From Novosphingopyxis sp042090735 (GTDB lineage: Bacteria; Pseudomonadota; Alphaproteobacteria; Sphingomonadales; Sphingomonadaceae): a stretch of DNA of 11,627 nucleotides. A program made the position numbers and the translations under genes. Positions 5,981-11,627 of the stretch are shown one piece after another (position 1 is the first letter of the stretch; each line of letters starts with the position of its first letter). Where the stretch lies: positions 1-11,627 of the forward strand of contig JBELIU010000073.1 in the NCBI GenBank assembly GCA_042090735.1, given 5' to 3'. The notes beneath the pieces are model-generated. The model was given only the letters and a program-made list of their open reading frames with translations. It did no database searches and was not told where the DNA came from.

Positions 5981-7440
5981 CAATACAATCCCGGTGTTTC
6001 GCGCTGTGGTGCGCTTGGCGCTTGCGGGGTCAGCAATTTCATCTGGCCGAGGGCAACTTCCTGGGTGCGCCCCAGCGTTGTAGTACCAGCGCTCGCAGTC
6101 GATGCCGTACTGATCGGGGTGCATGTCCCGCGTCCGGCGAGGAAATCCAGCGCTTGCTTGGTCGAAGCCTCGCGCGGATCGCCCATCTGAAAACTGATAT
6201 CATCTGCTGCCACGCAAGTGGCCTTCATCACATTGGCGAGGCCATTATAGTAATCGCCTTGACGGTCGGCATTTTCTGTCCGCAACGCGACTATACGCAG
6301 ACGATCGTCGCATTGAGGACGGTCGCGCGCAATCTGTCCTACCGGCTTTCCGTATGTGTTCGTGCCAATCAGCGCAGCGTTTGCGCCCAGATATGGGATG
6401 AAAGCGTTCATGAGCAGTTCACTCGCGGAAGCGGTGCCCCCACGCCCGATGAAAGCAATTTTCATCGGCGCGATTGATTGCGATTGCTGTACGAAATTGC
6501 TCTGTTCGTTGTTGCTCGACAGGCTCGGCCGGAATGTCGTGTATCGGAAAACGTCAGCTGCGCTGCGGCCGCCGCCCAAGAGATTTCCAAAAACGTCCGC
6601 GACCGAGATAAGTCCGCCGCCATTATATCGCAGGTCAATCACGACATTGGTAATGCCCTGACTCCGAAAATTAGAAAACGCATTGCGAAGTGGCGCCTCT
6701 GCATTATCAATGAACGTCCGCAAGTTGATATAACCAACTTTTTGGCCGCCATCTTCTATGATCTTTGCCCCATATCGATTGGACACGGCATCCAGATTAT
6801 AGTCAGCCTTCGCAACACTTACGACGCTCTCGGCGCCACCCACCTTGCGGATGCGGAAATAGCGGCTGACACCAGCCTCATTGGGTCCAAGCGCGTTGTT
6901 CAGTCCCGCCGAACCTTCTGCCGCGTAGATGTCGGAAATGGTGCGCAAATTGGATGAGGTCGTCCCGATCGCCAATATTTCCGTGCCGCGATCAAGCCCC
7001 GCCGCAAAGGCCGGTGCACTTTCAAATGATTCTGTGACAAACAAGCGATTATCGGAAGTAAGCCCTAGCCGCACGCCAATGCCGGCGTTGGTACCGCTCC
7101 GATAGTACGCATTTTCTTCTTCGATAGAGGTGATGTAAGTGAAATACCGATCCTTGCCCTGTGCGCGGGCGGTTGCGGTAAGGTAATTGATGTAGTCTGG
7201 GACCGTCGAATAACCGGACGGGCTCCGATTAGCCGGCAGCAGCTCGGGAAAGAGATAATAGGTGTCCATCTCCNNNNNNNNNNCCGAACAACCCGCAGTC
7301 GAAGTCGGCGGCGGTGGAGGCGCAGGAGTTGGAGCCGAAGGCGGAACAGTAGAAACATTGCCGCCGGCATCGCTTCCGCCCCCGCCACAAGAGCTCAAGA
7401 TGGTAATGATGCCTGCCAAGGCGCCGATTTGCTTACGCAT
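5980..7440 (-). CDS. S41-family (C-terminal processing type) serine peptidase, predicted lipoprotein, with internal 10-N gap
   Basis: About 486 residues as drawn, counting four unknown ones at the gap. The N-terminus (MRKQIGALAGIITILSSC) is a lipoprotein signal with lipobox LSSC, so Cys18 should be lipidated. A Gly-rich then Pro-rich linker follows (19-48). Next comes a PDZ-like region around SAPAFAAGLDRGTEILAIG (141-159) and the S41 catalytic core: VVIDLRYNGGG (266-276), GGTASASELLMNAF with expected nucleophile Ser338, and TYGKPVGQ with expected general base Lys365. Such peptidases cleave substrates at or near their C-termini in the envelope. The C-terminal 50 residues are low complexity. 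A GGGGGAGAA ribosome-binding site (7455-7447 on the minus strand) precedes the ATG at 7440. The N-run at 7274-7283 keeps frame but sits where relatives carry several more residues before the DTYYLFPE block. It ends on the shared terminator. Confidence 0.92.
   Translation of the reverse strand: MRKQIGALAGIITILSSCGGGGSDAGGNVSTVPPSAPTPAPPPPPTSTAGCSXXXXEMDTYYLFPELLPANRSPSGYSTVPDYINYLTATARAQGKDRYFTYITSIEEENAYYRSGTNAGIGVRLGLTSDNRLFVTESFESAPAFAAGLDRGTEILAIGTTSSNLRTISDIYAAEGSAGLNNALGPNEAGVSRYFRIRKVGGAESVVSVAKADYNLDAVSNRYGAKIIEDGGQKVGYINLRTFIDNAEAPLRNAFSNFRSQGITNVVIDLRYNGGGLISVADVFGNLLGGGRSAADVFRYTTFRPSLSSNNEQSNFVQQSQSIAPMKIAFIGRGGTASASELLMNAFIPYLGANAALIGTNTYGKPVGQIARDRPQCDDRLRIVALRTENADRQGDYYNGLANVMKATCVAADDISFQMGDPREASTKQALDFLAGRGTCTPISTASTASAGTTTLGRTQEVALGQMKLLTPQAPSAPQRETPGLY
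7274..7283. other. Assembly gap (10 N) inside the S41 peptidase gene
   Basis: Ten undetermined bases. The frames on the two sides agree across ten bases, so the real length should leave remainder one when divided by three. It lies beside a Pro/Gly-coding GC-rich tract, a typical place for assembly failure. Confidence 0.85.
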
Positions 7441-7594
7441 ATGATGTTCTCCCCCGGCACTTCAGACGGCACGGCCATGACAGACCGACAGCTTTCGCGC
7501 GGATAATAGCTCTCCAACTTTCAAGAACATATCGCGACATTTCTGTGCTGGCCATGAACAAAAAGAGACTTTCGCACATGCCTCACCCGCTCGC

Positions 7595-7623
7595 TTGCCC
7601 GGCGTGCGGCGCGACCCTAAGGT
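7595..7623 (+). promoter_or_regulatory. Weak candidate promoter for the KAS III-like gene
   Basis: TTGCCC (7595-7600) and TAAGGT (7618-7623) are separated by 17 bp, placing a start near 7630 and a leader of about 20 bases. Box matches are modest. The rest of the 209-bp divergent gap with the S41 gene (7441-7649) shows no other structure I can support; a TATTAT on the minus strand at about 7506-7511 lacks a partner -35 box. Confidence 0.25.
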
Positions 7624-7649
7624 AGCTGCCCACGCGCAGGAGCCATAGA

Positions 7650-8789
7650 ATGTCCGAACGGTCGACCGCAAAGCCGGTCATTTCCGCCACGGGGCTGTTT
7701 ACCCCGCCCCACAGCATTTCGAACGAGGAACTCGTCGAAAGCTACAACCGCTACGCCGATAACTGGAACAGCGCGCATGCCGATGCGATCGCGGCGGGCG
7801 AAGTGGAGGCCAAGGTCGCCAGCTCCACCGAATTCATTGAAAAAGCCAGTGGCATCAAGGCGCGCTTTGTCATGGAAAAGGACAGCGTGCTCGATCCACA
7901 GATCATGGAGCCGCGTTGGGCGGAACGCAGCAACGATGAGCTGTCGATCCTGGCCGAGATCGGCGTGAAGGCTGCTCAGCAAGCACTGGAGCGGGCCGGG
8001 CGAGAGCCGCAGGACGTGGATGCCGTACTCTGCGCCTGCTCGAATTTGCAGCGCCCCTATCCGGCAATGGCCGTCGAAATTCAGGACGCACTGGGAATGG
8101 GCGAGGGCTTCGGATTCGACATGAATGTCGCCTGCTCCTCGGCAACTTTCGGCATCCAGACCGCAGCGGACTATGTTCGCGCGGGCCACGCTCGTTCGGT
8201 TCTGGTCGTTAGCCCCGAAATCACCTCCGGACATCTCAATTGGCGAGACCGCGACAGCCACTTCATTTTCGGCGATGTGGCGACTGCGGTTCTGGTGGAA
8301 GCGGCGGACATCGCCCCCTCAACGCATTGGCAGATCCTGGGCACACGGCTCAAGACTGTGTTTTCCAATAACATCCGCAACAATTTCGGCTTCCTCAACC
8401 GGACTGATCCCGCCACCCGCGACAGCGACGACAAGCTGTTCGTTCAGGAAGGCCGCAAGGTGTTCAAGGAAGTGGTGCCGATGGTAAGCGCCATGATCGC
8501 CGATCAAATGGTCGAGCTCGGGTTGGATGGAGGCGATATGCGGCGGCTTTGGTTGCATCAGGCCAACGCCAACATGAACCGTCTGATTGCGCACAAGGTT
8601 CTAGGACACGAAGCCAGCAATGATGAAAGCCCGACCGTGCTCGATCGCTACGCCAATACGAGCAGCGCTGGCTCCATTATCGCGTTTCACGAGCACTCCG
8701 ACGACCTTTCGGACGGAGATACCGGTCTGATCTGCTCTTTCGGCGCCGGCTATAGTGCCGGCACCGTTTTCGTTCGGAAAGTTAGCTGA
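7650..8789 (+). CDS. Beta-ketoacyl-ACP synthase III-like enzyme (FabH superfamily, PA3286-like)
   Basis: A 379-residue thiolase-fold condensing enzyme. The catalytic triad of the KAS III type is complete: Cys162 in MNVACSSATFGI, His303 in WLHQANANMN and Asn336 in YANTSSAGS. SFGAGYSAGTV (363-373) is the usual C-terminal glycine-rich block. It is longer than housekeeping FabH (about 320), with an insertion near residues 30-100. Its wording, e.g. SNLQRPYPAMAVEIQ and RDRDSHFIFGD, recalls Pseudomonas aeruginosa PA3286, which condenses octanoyl-CoA with malonyl-ACP and so diverts beta-oxidation products into fatty acid synthesis. Substrate choice here is inference. AGGAG at 7638-7642, seven bases before the ATG, fixes the start. 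It is alone on its strand. Its stop lies nine bases from the stop of the converging 60-residue gene, with no terminator between. Confidence 0.93.
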   Translation: MSERSTAKPVISATGLFTPPHSISNEELVESYNRYADNWNSAHADAIAAGEVEAKVASSTEFIEKASGIKARFVMEKDSVLDPQIMEPRWAERSNDELSILAEIGVKAAQQALERAGREPQDVDAVLCACSNLQRPYPAMAVEIQDALGMGEGFGFDMNVACSSATFGIQTAADYVRAGHARSVLVVSPEITSGHLNWRDRDSHFIFGDVATAVLVEAADIAPSTHWQILGTRLKTVFSNNIRNNFGFLNRTDPATRDSDDKLFVQEGRKVFKEVVPMVSAMIADQMVELGLDGGDMRRLWLHQANANMNRLIAHKVLGHEASNDESPTVLDRYANTSSAGSIIAFHEHSDDLSDGDTGLICSFGAGYSAGTVFVRKVS

Positions 8790-8798
8790 GGTCTGTCA

Positions 8799-8981
8799 TC
8801 ACGGCTGAATGCTGCTGGCCGGATCCGATCCGTCCATGCTGTCTTCCAGTCCTTCTTCAAGATTTTCCTCATCGCGCGGCGCGTCCTTCGCCTCGCCTTC
8901 GTCCTTTTCCGGTTTCCCTGGGGCCACCGACATATCCTTCATCCGCTCTTCCGGGACGAGCTCTTCATCTTTTTTAGCCAT
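8799..8981 (-). CDS. Small acidic hypothetical protein, 60 aa, probably stress-induced
   Basis: A 60-residue, highly charged, presumably disordered cytoplasmic protein (MAKKDEELVPEERMKDMSVA at the start). Its C-terminal part, GLEDSMDGSDPASS (44-57), resembles the LEDSFPASDPPS-like motif I know from many small bacterial proteins of unknown function. The ATG at 8981 is chosen over an upstream in-frame ATG at 9065 because AAAGGA sits at the correct distance (about nine bases) before it and because a GGAAC-N16-CGTTTC promoter lies between the two starts (9004-9030). No catalytic or binding motif is visible. The promoter suggests it belongs to the general stress regulon. Function unknown. Confidence 0.8.
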   Translation of the reverse strand: MAKKDEELVPEERMKDMSVAPGKPEKDEGEAKDAPRDEENLEEGLEDSMDGSDPASSIQP

Positions 8982-9003
8982 GTCGTAAATTCCTTTCGCA
9001 AAA

Positions 9004-9030
9004 GAAACGGTGCGGTTCGGGCGCGGTTCC
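9004..9030 (-). promoter_or_regulatory. EcfG (general stress response sigma factor) type promoter
   Basis: On the minus strand GGAAC (9030-9026) is followed after 16 bases by CGTTTC (9009-9004). GGAAC-N16/17-CGTT is the consensus recognised by EcfG-type sigma factors controlling the alphaproteobacterial general stress response. Predicted transcription start is near 8997, giving a leader of about 15-20 bases with a good ribosome-binding site before the 60-residue gene. Confidence 0.72.
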
Positions 9031-9157
9031 GTTGCGGTGGCGGGACGCGAGAAATGGGATGCCACTTACGCCGCTTTCAATCGGCCAATAAAGTGACCAA
9101 GCTTGGTTCTGCTCCTTAGGCGAGAACACAGTCCGCCGAGGATACCCCGCCTGTGGC

Positions 9158-9502
9158 TCAGCCTCCGCCGAGGGAGGGAAAGCGGCTTACGATATGATCG
9201 AATACGGCCGGGTAGAGCGGATTATCGAAGCGACATCCGTAATAATCGCCCTTGGCCCATGCCACTTGCGCTGCCAGCGGCGCCATGCCTGGCATGGTAA
9301 GATAAACGCGCGATTCGGGATTGATGAAGGATAGCGAATGCATCCGGAAGCCGGTGACTGAAAGATCGAGCACATCGATCTTGGTTTTTCCACCGCCTGT
9401 TTCGCGAATTTCTGCAGCGATCCGGACTTCGGCCCGGCGGGTGAACCGACTTTCGCCGGAGTGGGCGCGCCTGATTTCGCGATCCTCCATTTGCCTCACC
9501 AT
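9158..9502 (-). CDS. PilZ domain protein, putative c-di-GMP receptor
   Basis: A 114-residue single-domain protein. The two signature blocks of c-di-GMP-binding PilZ domains are visible: an RxxxR box in FTRRAEVR (Arg23 and Arg27) and DLSVTG (Asp46, Ser48, Gly51), followed by the strand pattern ending in YYGCRFDNPL. It probably senses c-di-GMP and acts by protein contact, for example on motility, surface polysaccharide or adhesion; the partner is unknown. The start is uncertain. ATG at 9502 is used, but the ATG at 9490 has a GGTGAGG close upstream and would remove only four residues. The gene follows pspC by 65 bp on the same strand. Confidence 0.88.
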   Translation of the reverse strand: MVRQMEDREIRRAHSGESRFTRRAEVRIAAEIRETGGGKTKIDVLDLSVTGFRMHSLSFINPESRVYLTMPGMAPLAAQVAWAKGDYYGCRFDNPLYPAVFDHIVSRFPSLGGG

Positions 9503-9567
9503 ATTGGATGCTGGCCCCTACGGATGACGTCATAGACCCGCAAGGCCGGCTTGGCAAAGGCACGAAC

Positions 9568-9747
9568 TCAGTTGGCGACCAGAGCGATCACGATATAGGC
9601 AAGAAGCGGGAGACCGAACCCGCACAACGTGGCGAGCGCAAAGCCGATGCGGATCAACGTGGCATCGATGCCGGACCACCCGGCGAGGCCCGAGCACACG
9701 CCGAAGAGCATGCCGTTAGATTTGTCGAGGCGAAGGGTCTTTTGCAT
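9568..9747 (-). CDS. PspC-domain protein, 59 aa
   Basis: A minimal PspC domain: a short basic N-terminus (MQKTLRLDKSNGMLFGVCSG), the conserved GVCSGLA block at 15-22, then the hydrophobic membrane segment LCGFGLPLLAYIVIALVA (41-58). PspC proteins sit in the inner membrane and in enterobacteria help sense envelope stress and relay it to PspA/PspF. This copy lacks a PspB partner in the window and has no extended C-terminal domain, as is common for lone PspC proteins in Sphingomonadales. The frame is open further upstream, but the domain and a GGAAAG element nine bases before it support ATG 9747. The 39-aa gene lies 88 bp upstream on the same strand, so both may be read from the sigma-54-like promoter at 10014-10032. 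Confidence 0.88.
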   Translation of the reverse strand: MQKTLRLDKSNGMLFGVCSGLAGWSGIDATLIRIGFALATLCGFGLPLLAYIVIALVAN

Positions 9748-9835
9748 GAGGGAGAACTTTCCTGAGAATTCTGTCCGCGGCTGCGAGGATTCGCCAGCCG
9801 CGGAGATCGGAGGGATCGGGGTAATCGCGTCCATC

Positions 9836-9955
9836 TTAGGCGACGAGGCTGGTTGCGGGGCTGATGGCAGGAGCAACGCTCATGCTGATGGTGACGACGG
9901 CGCAAAGGCAAGCTGCGGTGACGGCCATGATGCGGGTGCGGAACTGTTCGGTCAT
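9836..9955 (-). CDS. Small exported or membrane peptide, 39 aa (unrecognised)
   Basis: A 39-residue frame beginning MTEQFRTRIMAVTAACLCAV, with a basic N-terminus and a hydrophobic stretch from about 9 to 30, then a small-residue tail ending SLVA. It could be a single-pass inner-membrane peptide or a secreted one. The start is well supported by AGGAG eight bases upstream of the ATG at 9955. An upstream in-frame ATG at 10039 would add a non-conserved-looking basic stretch and would cover the predicted promoter leader. It lies 88 bp before pspC, and a near-consensus sigma-54 element lies about 60 bases upstream. No family recognised; the context suggests envelope stress. Confidence 0.72.
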   Translation of the reverse strand: MTEQFRTRIMAVTAACLCAVVTISMSVAPAISPATSLVA

Positions 9956-10013
9956 TGGGTAATCTCCTGTTTTTCGATTTCGCCGCCGGGTCATTCCGGG
10001 GCACACAAACAGC

Positions 10014-10032
10014 TTTGCAGGAGCCGTGCCAA
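10014..10032 (-). promoter_or_regulatory. Sigma-54 (RpoN) -24/-12 promoter for the 39-aa gene and pspC
   Basis: The minus strand reads TTGGCACG-N4-CTGCAAA. Against the consensus YTGGCACG-N4-TTGCW this has a single mismatch (C for T at -15), with the essential GG and GC at correct spacing. Predicted start is near 10005, leaving a 50-base leader to the ATG at 9955. Sigma-54 promoters require an upstream-bound AAA+ activator; in enterobacteria psp genes use PspF. No such activator gene is in the window. Confidence 0.68.
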
Positions 10033-10041
10033 GCTGCATTT

Positions 10042-10077
10042 ATGGCAGAAATACGCCATTTTTCGTAAAAATCGAAA
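10042..10077. promoter_or_regulatory. Two adjacent inverted repeats upstream of the sigma-54 element
   Basis: ATGGC-N8-GCCAT (10042-10059) and TTTCG-N7-CGAAA (10061-10077) are perfect five-base-arm inverted repeats side by side, about 37-72 bases upstream of the predicted sigma-54 start. They are candidate protein-binding sites, either for an activator or for a regulator of recF on the other strand. Arms this short can arise by chance. Confidence 0.3.
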
Positions 10078-10190
10078 TGAGCACAGGATGAACGTAAGCC
10101 AAGCTTAGGCGTAATTTACCGATGTTTGGTTTCCGCCTTGGCAATCGCCACACTTGCGCCACCCTGCCTTGTCCCGCAGGAGCGATCCCC

Positions 10191-11243
10191 ATGGCGATCA
10201 CGCGTCTCAGCCTCACCGATTTTCGCAATCATGCGCGGCTGGAAATCGCGGCGCGGCCGGGGTTCGTGTTGCTCACCGGCCCCAATGGCGCGGGCAAGAC
10301 CAATGTCCTGGAAGCTATCTCCATGCTCTCGCCCGGGCGAGGTCTGCGCCGCGCGCCCCTCTCTGCCATGGCGCGCGAGGGCGGGCCGGGCGGCTTCACG
10401 GTGTTCGCAGCGATGGAGGAAGCCGATCTTGGTGTCGGAACCGAGGCGGCATCGCCGGACCGCAAGAAAGTGCGTATCAACAGCGCAGGCGCCAGCGCAT
10501 CGAGCTTGTCCGAATGGCTGGCACTCGTCTGGCTGACGCCTGCCATGGATCGTTTGTTCGTCGAAGGTGCGTCGGGCAGGCGCCGCTTTCTCGACCGACT
10601 GACCTATGCGCTGGTGCCGGAGCACGCGGCGGCGACAACACGCTATGAGCGCGCGATGCGTGAGCGCAACCGGCTGCTCGGTGCCGATCGCCCTGCCGAT
10701 CCGAGCTGGTTCGACGCCCTGGAACTGCAGATGGCCGAACATGGCTCCGCGATTACCCGGGCCCGGACCGCACTTGTGTCGCATCTCAGCGCGCGCCTGG
10801 ATGAAGAGCCGGAAGGCCCGTTTGCGCGCCCGCTACTCTCACTGGAGAAAGATGGCGAGGCCAGTCCCGATGCGCTCGCCGCAGCGATCCGCGCGAGCCG
10901 CCCTGCCGATCGCGCCGCAGGGCGGAGCCTGGTCGGCCCGCATCGCACCGATTTGAGGGTCGCCCATGCGGAAAAAGGCGTCGCAGCCGAACGAAGCTCG
11001 ACGGGAGAACAGAAGGCGATGCTTCTCGCGATCGTGCTGGCCCATGCCGATGCGGTGGCCGAAGCACGGAACATGCGGCCGATCCTGTTGCTGGACGAGG
11101 TTGCGGCCCATCTCGATCCGGAACGCCGCGCGGCGCTTTACGAGCGGTTAGGCGCGCGGGGAGGCCAGACCTGGATGACCGGCACGGAGCCGGCCCCCTT
11201 TGCCGCCATCCGCGACGCGGCAGTCCATATCGAACTGCCTTAA
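10191..11243 (+). CDS. recF: DNA replication and repair protein RecF
   Basis: A 350-residue SMC-like ATPase that works with RecO and RecR to load RecA at single-strand gaps and stalled forks. The Walker A motif is GPNGAGKTN (30-38) within an N-terminus typical of RecF (ITRLSLTDFRNHARLEI). The conserved LVGPHRTDL block is at 248-256, the signature STGEQKA at 270-276, and Walker B PILLLDEVAAHLD (297-309, Asp302-Glu303). Length matches the family. The ATG at 10191 is chosen because AGGAG at 10178-10182 lies eight bases upstream and homology starts there; the open frame extends back to 10122 without family similarity. dnaA, dnaN and gyrB do not flank it, unlike the classical dnaA-dnaN-recF order. 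The -35/-10 region is not evident. Confidence 0.96.
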   Translation: MAITRLSLTDFRNHARLEIAARPGFVLLTGPNGAGKTNVLEAISMLSPGRGLRRAPLSAMAREGGPGGFTVFAAMEEADLGVGTEAASPDRKKVRINSAGASASSLSEWLALVWLTPAMDRLFVEGASGRRRFLDRLTYALVPEHAAATTRYERAMRERNRLLGADRPADPSWFDALELQMAEHGSAITRARTALVSHLSARLDEEPEGPFARPLLSLEKDGEASPDALAAAIRASRPADRAAGRSLVGPHRTDLRVAHAEKGVAAERSSTGEQKAMLLAIVLAHADAVAEARNMRPILLLDEVAAHLDPERRAALYERLGARGGQTWMTGTEPAPFAAIRDAAVHIELP

Positions 11244-11336
11244 CGCCGCGCTTACCCTCAGCCTTAACCAAAGGGTTTAGCACGATGTTTCCCCCCAACA
11301 GGCCAAAACTCGATCCAGAATGGGGACCGAGGGGCC

Positions 11337-11627
11337 ATGTTGAAACTACCGCATTTTTTGCTGATGCTCGTCTTCGCCTGCTGCACTACGCCGGCGATCG
11401 CCGGGGATAATGACGGCCTTCAGTGCGTCCCCTATGCCCGTCAGATTTCCGGCATCCAAATCTATGGCGATGCGCATACCTGGTGGGGTCAGGCTGCGGG
11501 CCGCTACGAGCGCGGAAGCGTGCCCCAGATTGGCGCGGTCATGGCGTTCAAGCCACACGGCATCATGACGCTCGGCCATGTCGCCGCGGTGAGCCGCATC
11601 ATCGATTCTCGAACCGTGCTCGAGATC
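11337..11627 (+). CDS. Secreted CHAP-domain protein, 5' part (3' end outside window)
   Basis: The first 97 residues of a gene that runs off the window. Residues 1-22 are a signal peptide (MLKLPHFLLMLVFACCTTPA, cleavage expected after AIA). The mature part opens a CHAP domain (cysteine, histidine-dependent amidohydrolase/peptidase), with the expected nucleophile Cys30 in LQCVPYARQISGI, the GDAHTWW block (45-50) and the expected His81 in LGHVAAV. CHAP enzymes usually cut peptidoglycan amide or peptide bonds in the envelope. A purine-rich GAGGGG lies about three to eight bases before the ATG. It is 93 bp downstream of recF and probably has its own promoter, which I could not pin down. The short visible length leaves any C-terminal domain unknown. 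Confidence 0.85.
   Translation, partial: MLKLPHFLLMLVFACCTTPAIAGDNDGLQCVPYARQISGIQIYGDAHTWWGQAAGRYERGSVPQIGAVMAFKPHGIMTLGHVAAVSRIIDSRTVLEI

Noticed and set aside
7462..7671. 69-codon minus-strand frame in the gap between the S41 and KAS III-like genes
   Set aside because: No ribosome-binding site, no domain, overlaps the start of the KAS III-like gene, and would need to be read through its promoter area.
9096..9107. Palindrome ACCAAGCTTGGT, sharing CCAAGCTT with a site at 10099-10106
   Set aside because: Two copies of an eight-base word in 11.6 kb are weak evidence, and the flanks differ. A terminator role after the PilZ gene is unlikely without a loop and T-tract.
9524..9533. Perfect palindrome ATGACGTCAT upstream of the PilZ gene
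   Set aside because: A single ten-base palindrome without a second copy or a promoter around it; could be chance.
11240..11276. Possible CtrA boxes (TTAAC half-sites) between recF and the CHAP gene
   Set aside because: The half-sites are present (TTAAC at 11240, TTAACC at 11264), but partner half-sites are imperfect and spaced by eight rather than seven bases, and one overlaps the recF stop codon.

Overview
The window is about 11.6 kb of GC-rich, gene-dense bacterial chromosome. The proteins and codon use fit an alphaproteobacterium, most likely order Sphingomonadales (Erythrobacteraceae or Sphingomonadaceae). Pointers are an RNase E ending in a GWW motif, the order rne / M48-TPR protease / DsbA / rlmE / ppx, a lone short PspC protein, and a promoter of the alphaproteobacterial EcfG type. 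Nothing looks like a phage, insertion sequence, CRISPR array or integrated island. This is core or near-core chromosome, and the more unusual content lies in small genes and promoters.

Layout. Positions 1-3683 (+) hold the 3' part of RNase E, a periplasmic M48 metalloprotease with a TPR tail, and a membrane-anchored DsbA-like oxidoreductase. Positions 3724-5459 (-) hold a Ppx/GppA phosphatase translationally coupled by an ATGA overlap to the 23S rRNA methyltransferase RlmE. Positions 5584-5697 (+) hold a promoter and a tRNA-Gln(CTG). A short stretch follows with a possible 33-residue membrane peptide gene and a strong bidirectional terminator at 5945-5980, shared with an S41 peptidase lipoprotein on the minus strand (5980-7440). 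Positions 7650-8789 (+) encode a KAS III-like thiolase-fold enzyme. A minus-strand run of four small genes follows: a 39-aa membrane/exported peptide, PspC, a PilZ domain protein and an acidic 60-aa protein. RecF (+) starts at 10191. The window ends inside a secreted CHAP-domain protein that starts at 11337.

Working together. The protease and oxidoreductase suggest envelope protein quality control. The Ppx/GppA-RlmE pair links nucleotide or polyphosphate metabolism to ribosome maturation. The small-gene run looks like stress and envelope response: the 60-aa gene has a near-consensus EcfG (general stress) promoter, and the 39-aa/PspC pair is preceded by a near-consensus sigma-54 -24/-12 element, echoing the sigma-54 control of psp genes in enterobacteria.

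Two 10-N gaps matter for annotation. The gap in rne (1326-1335) is probably mis-sized, because the conserved PNPase-binding tail RRGWWQRTFG lies just after it in another frame. The gap in the S41 gene (7274-7283) keeps frame but probably hides several residues.
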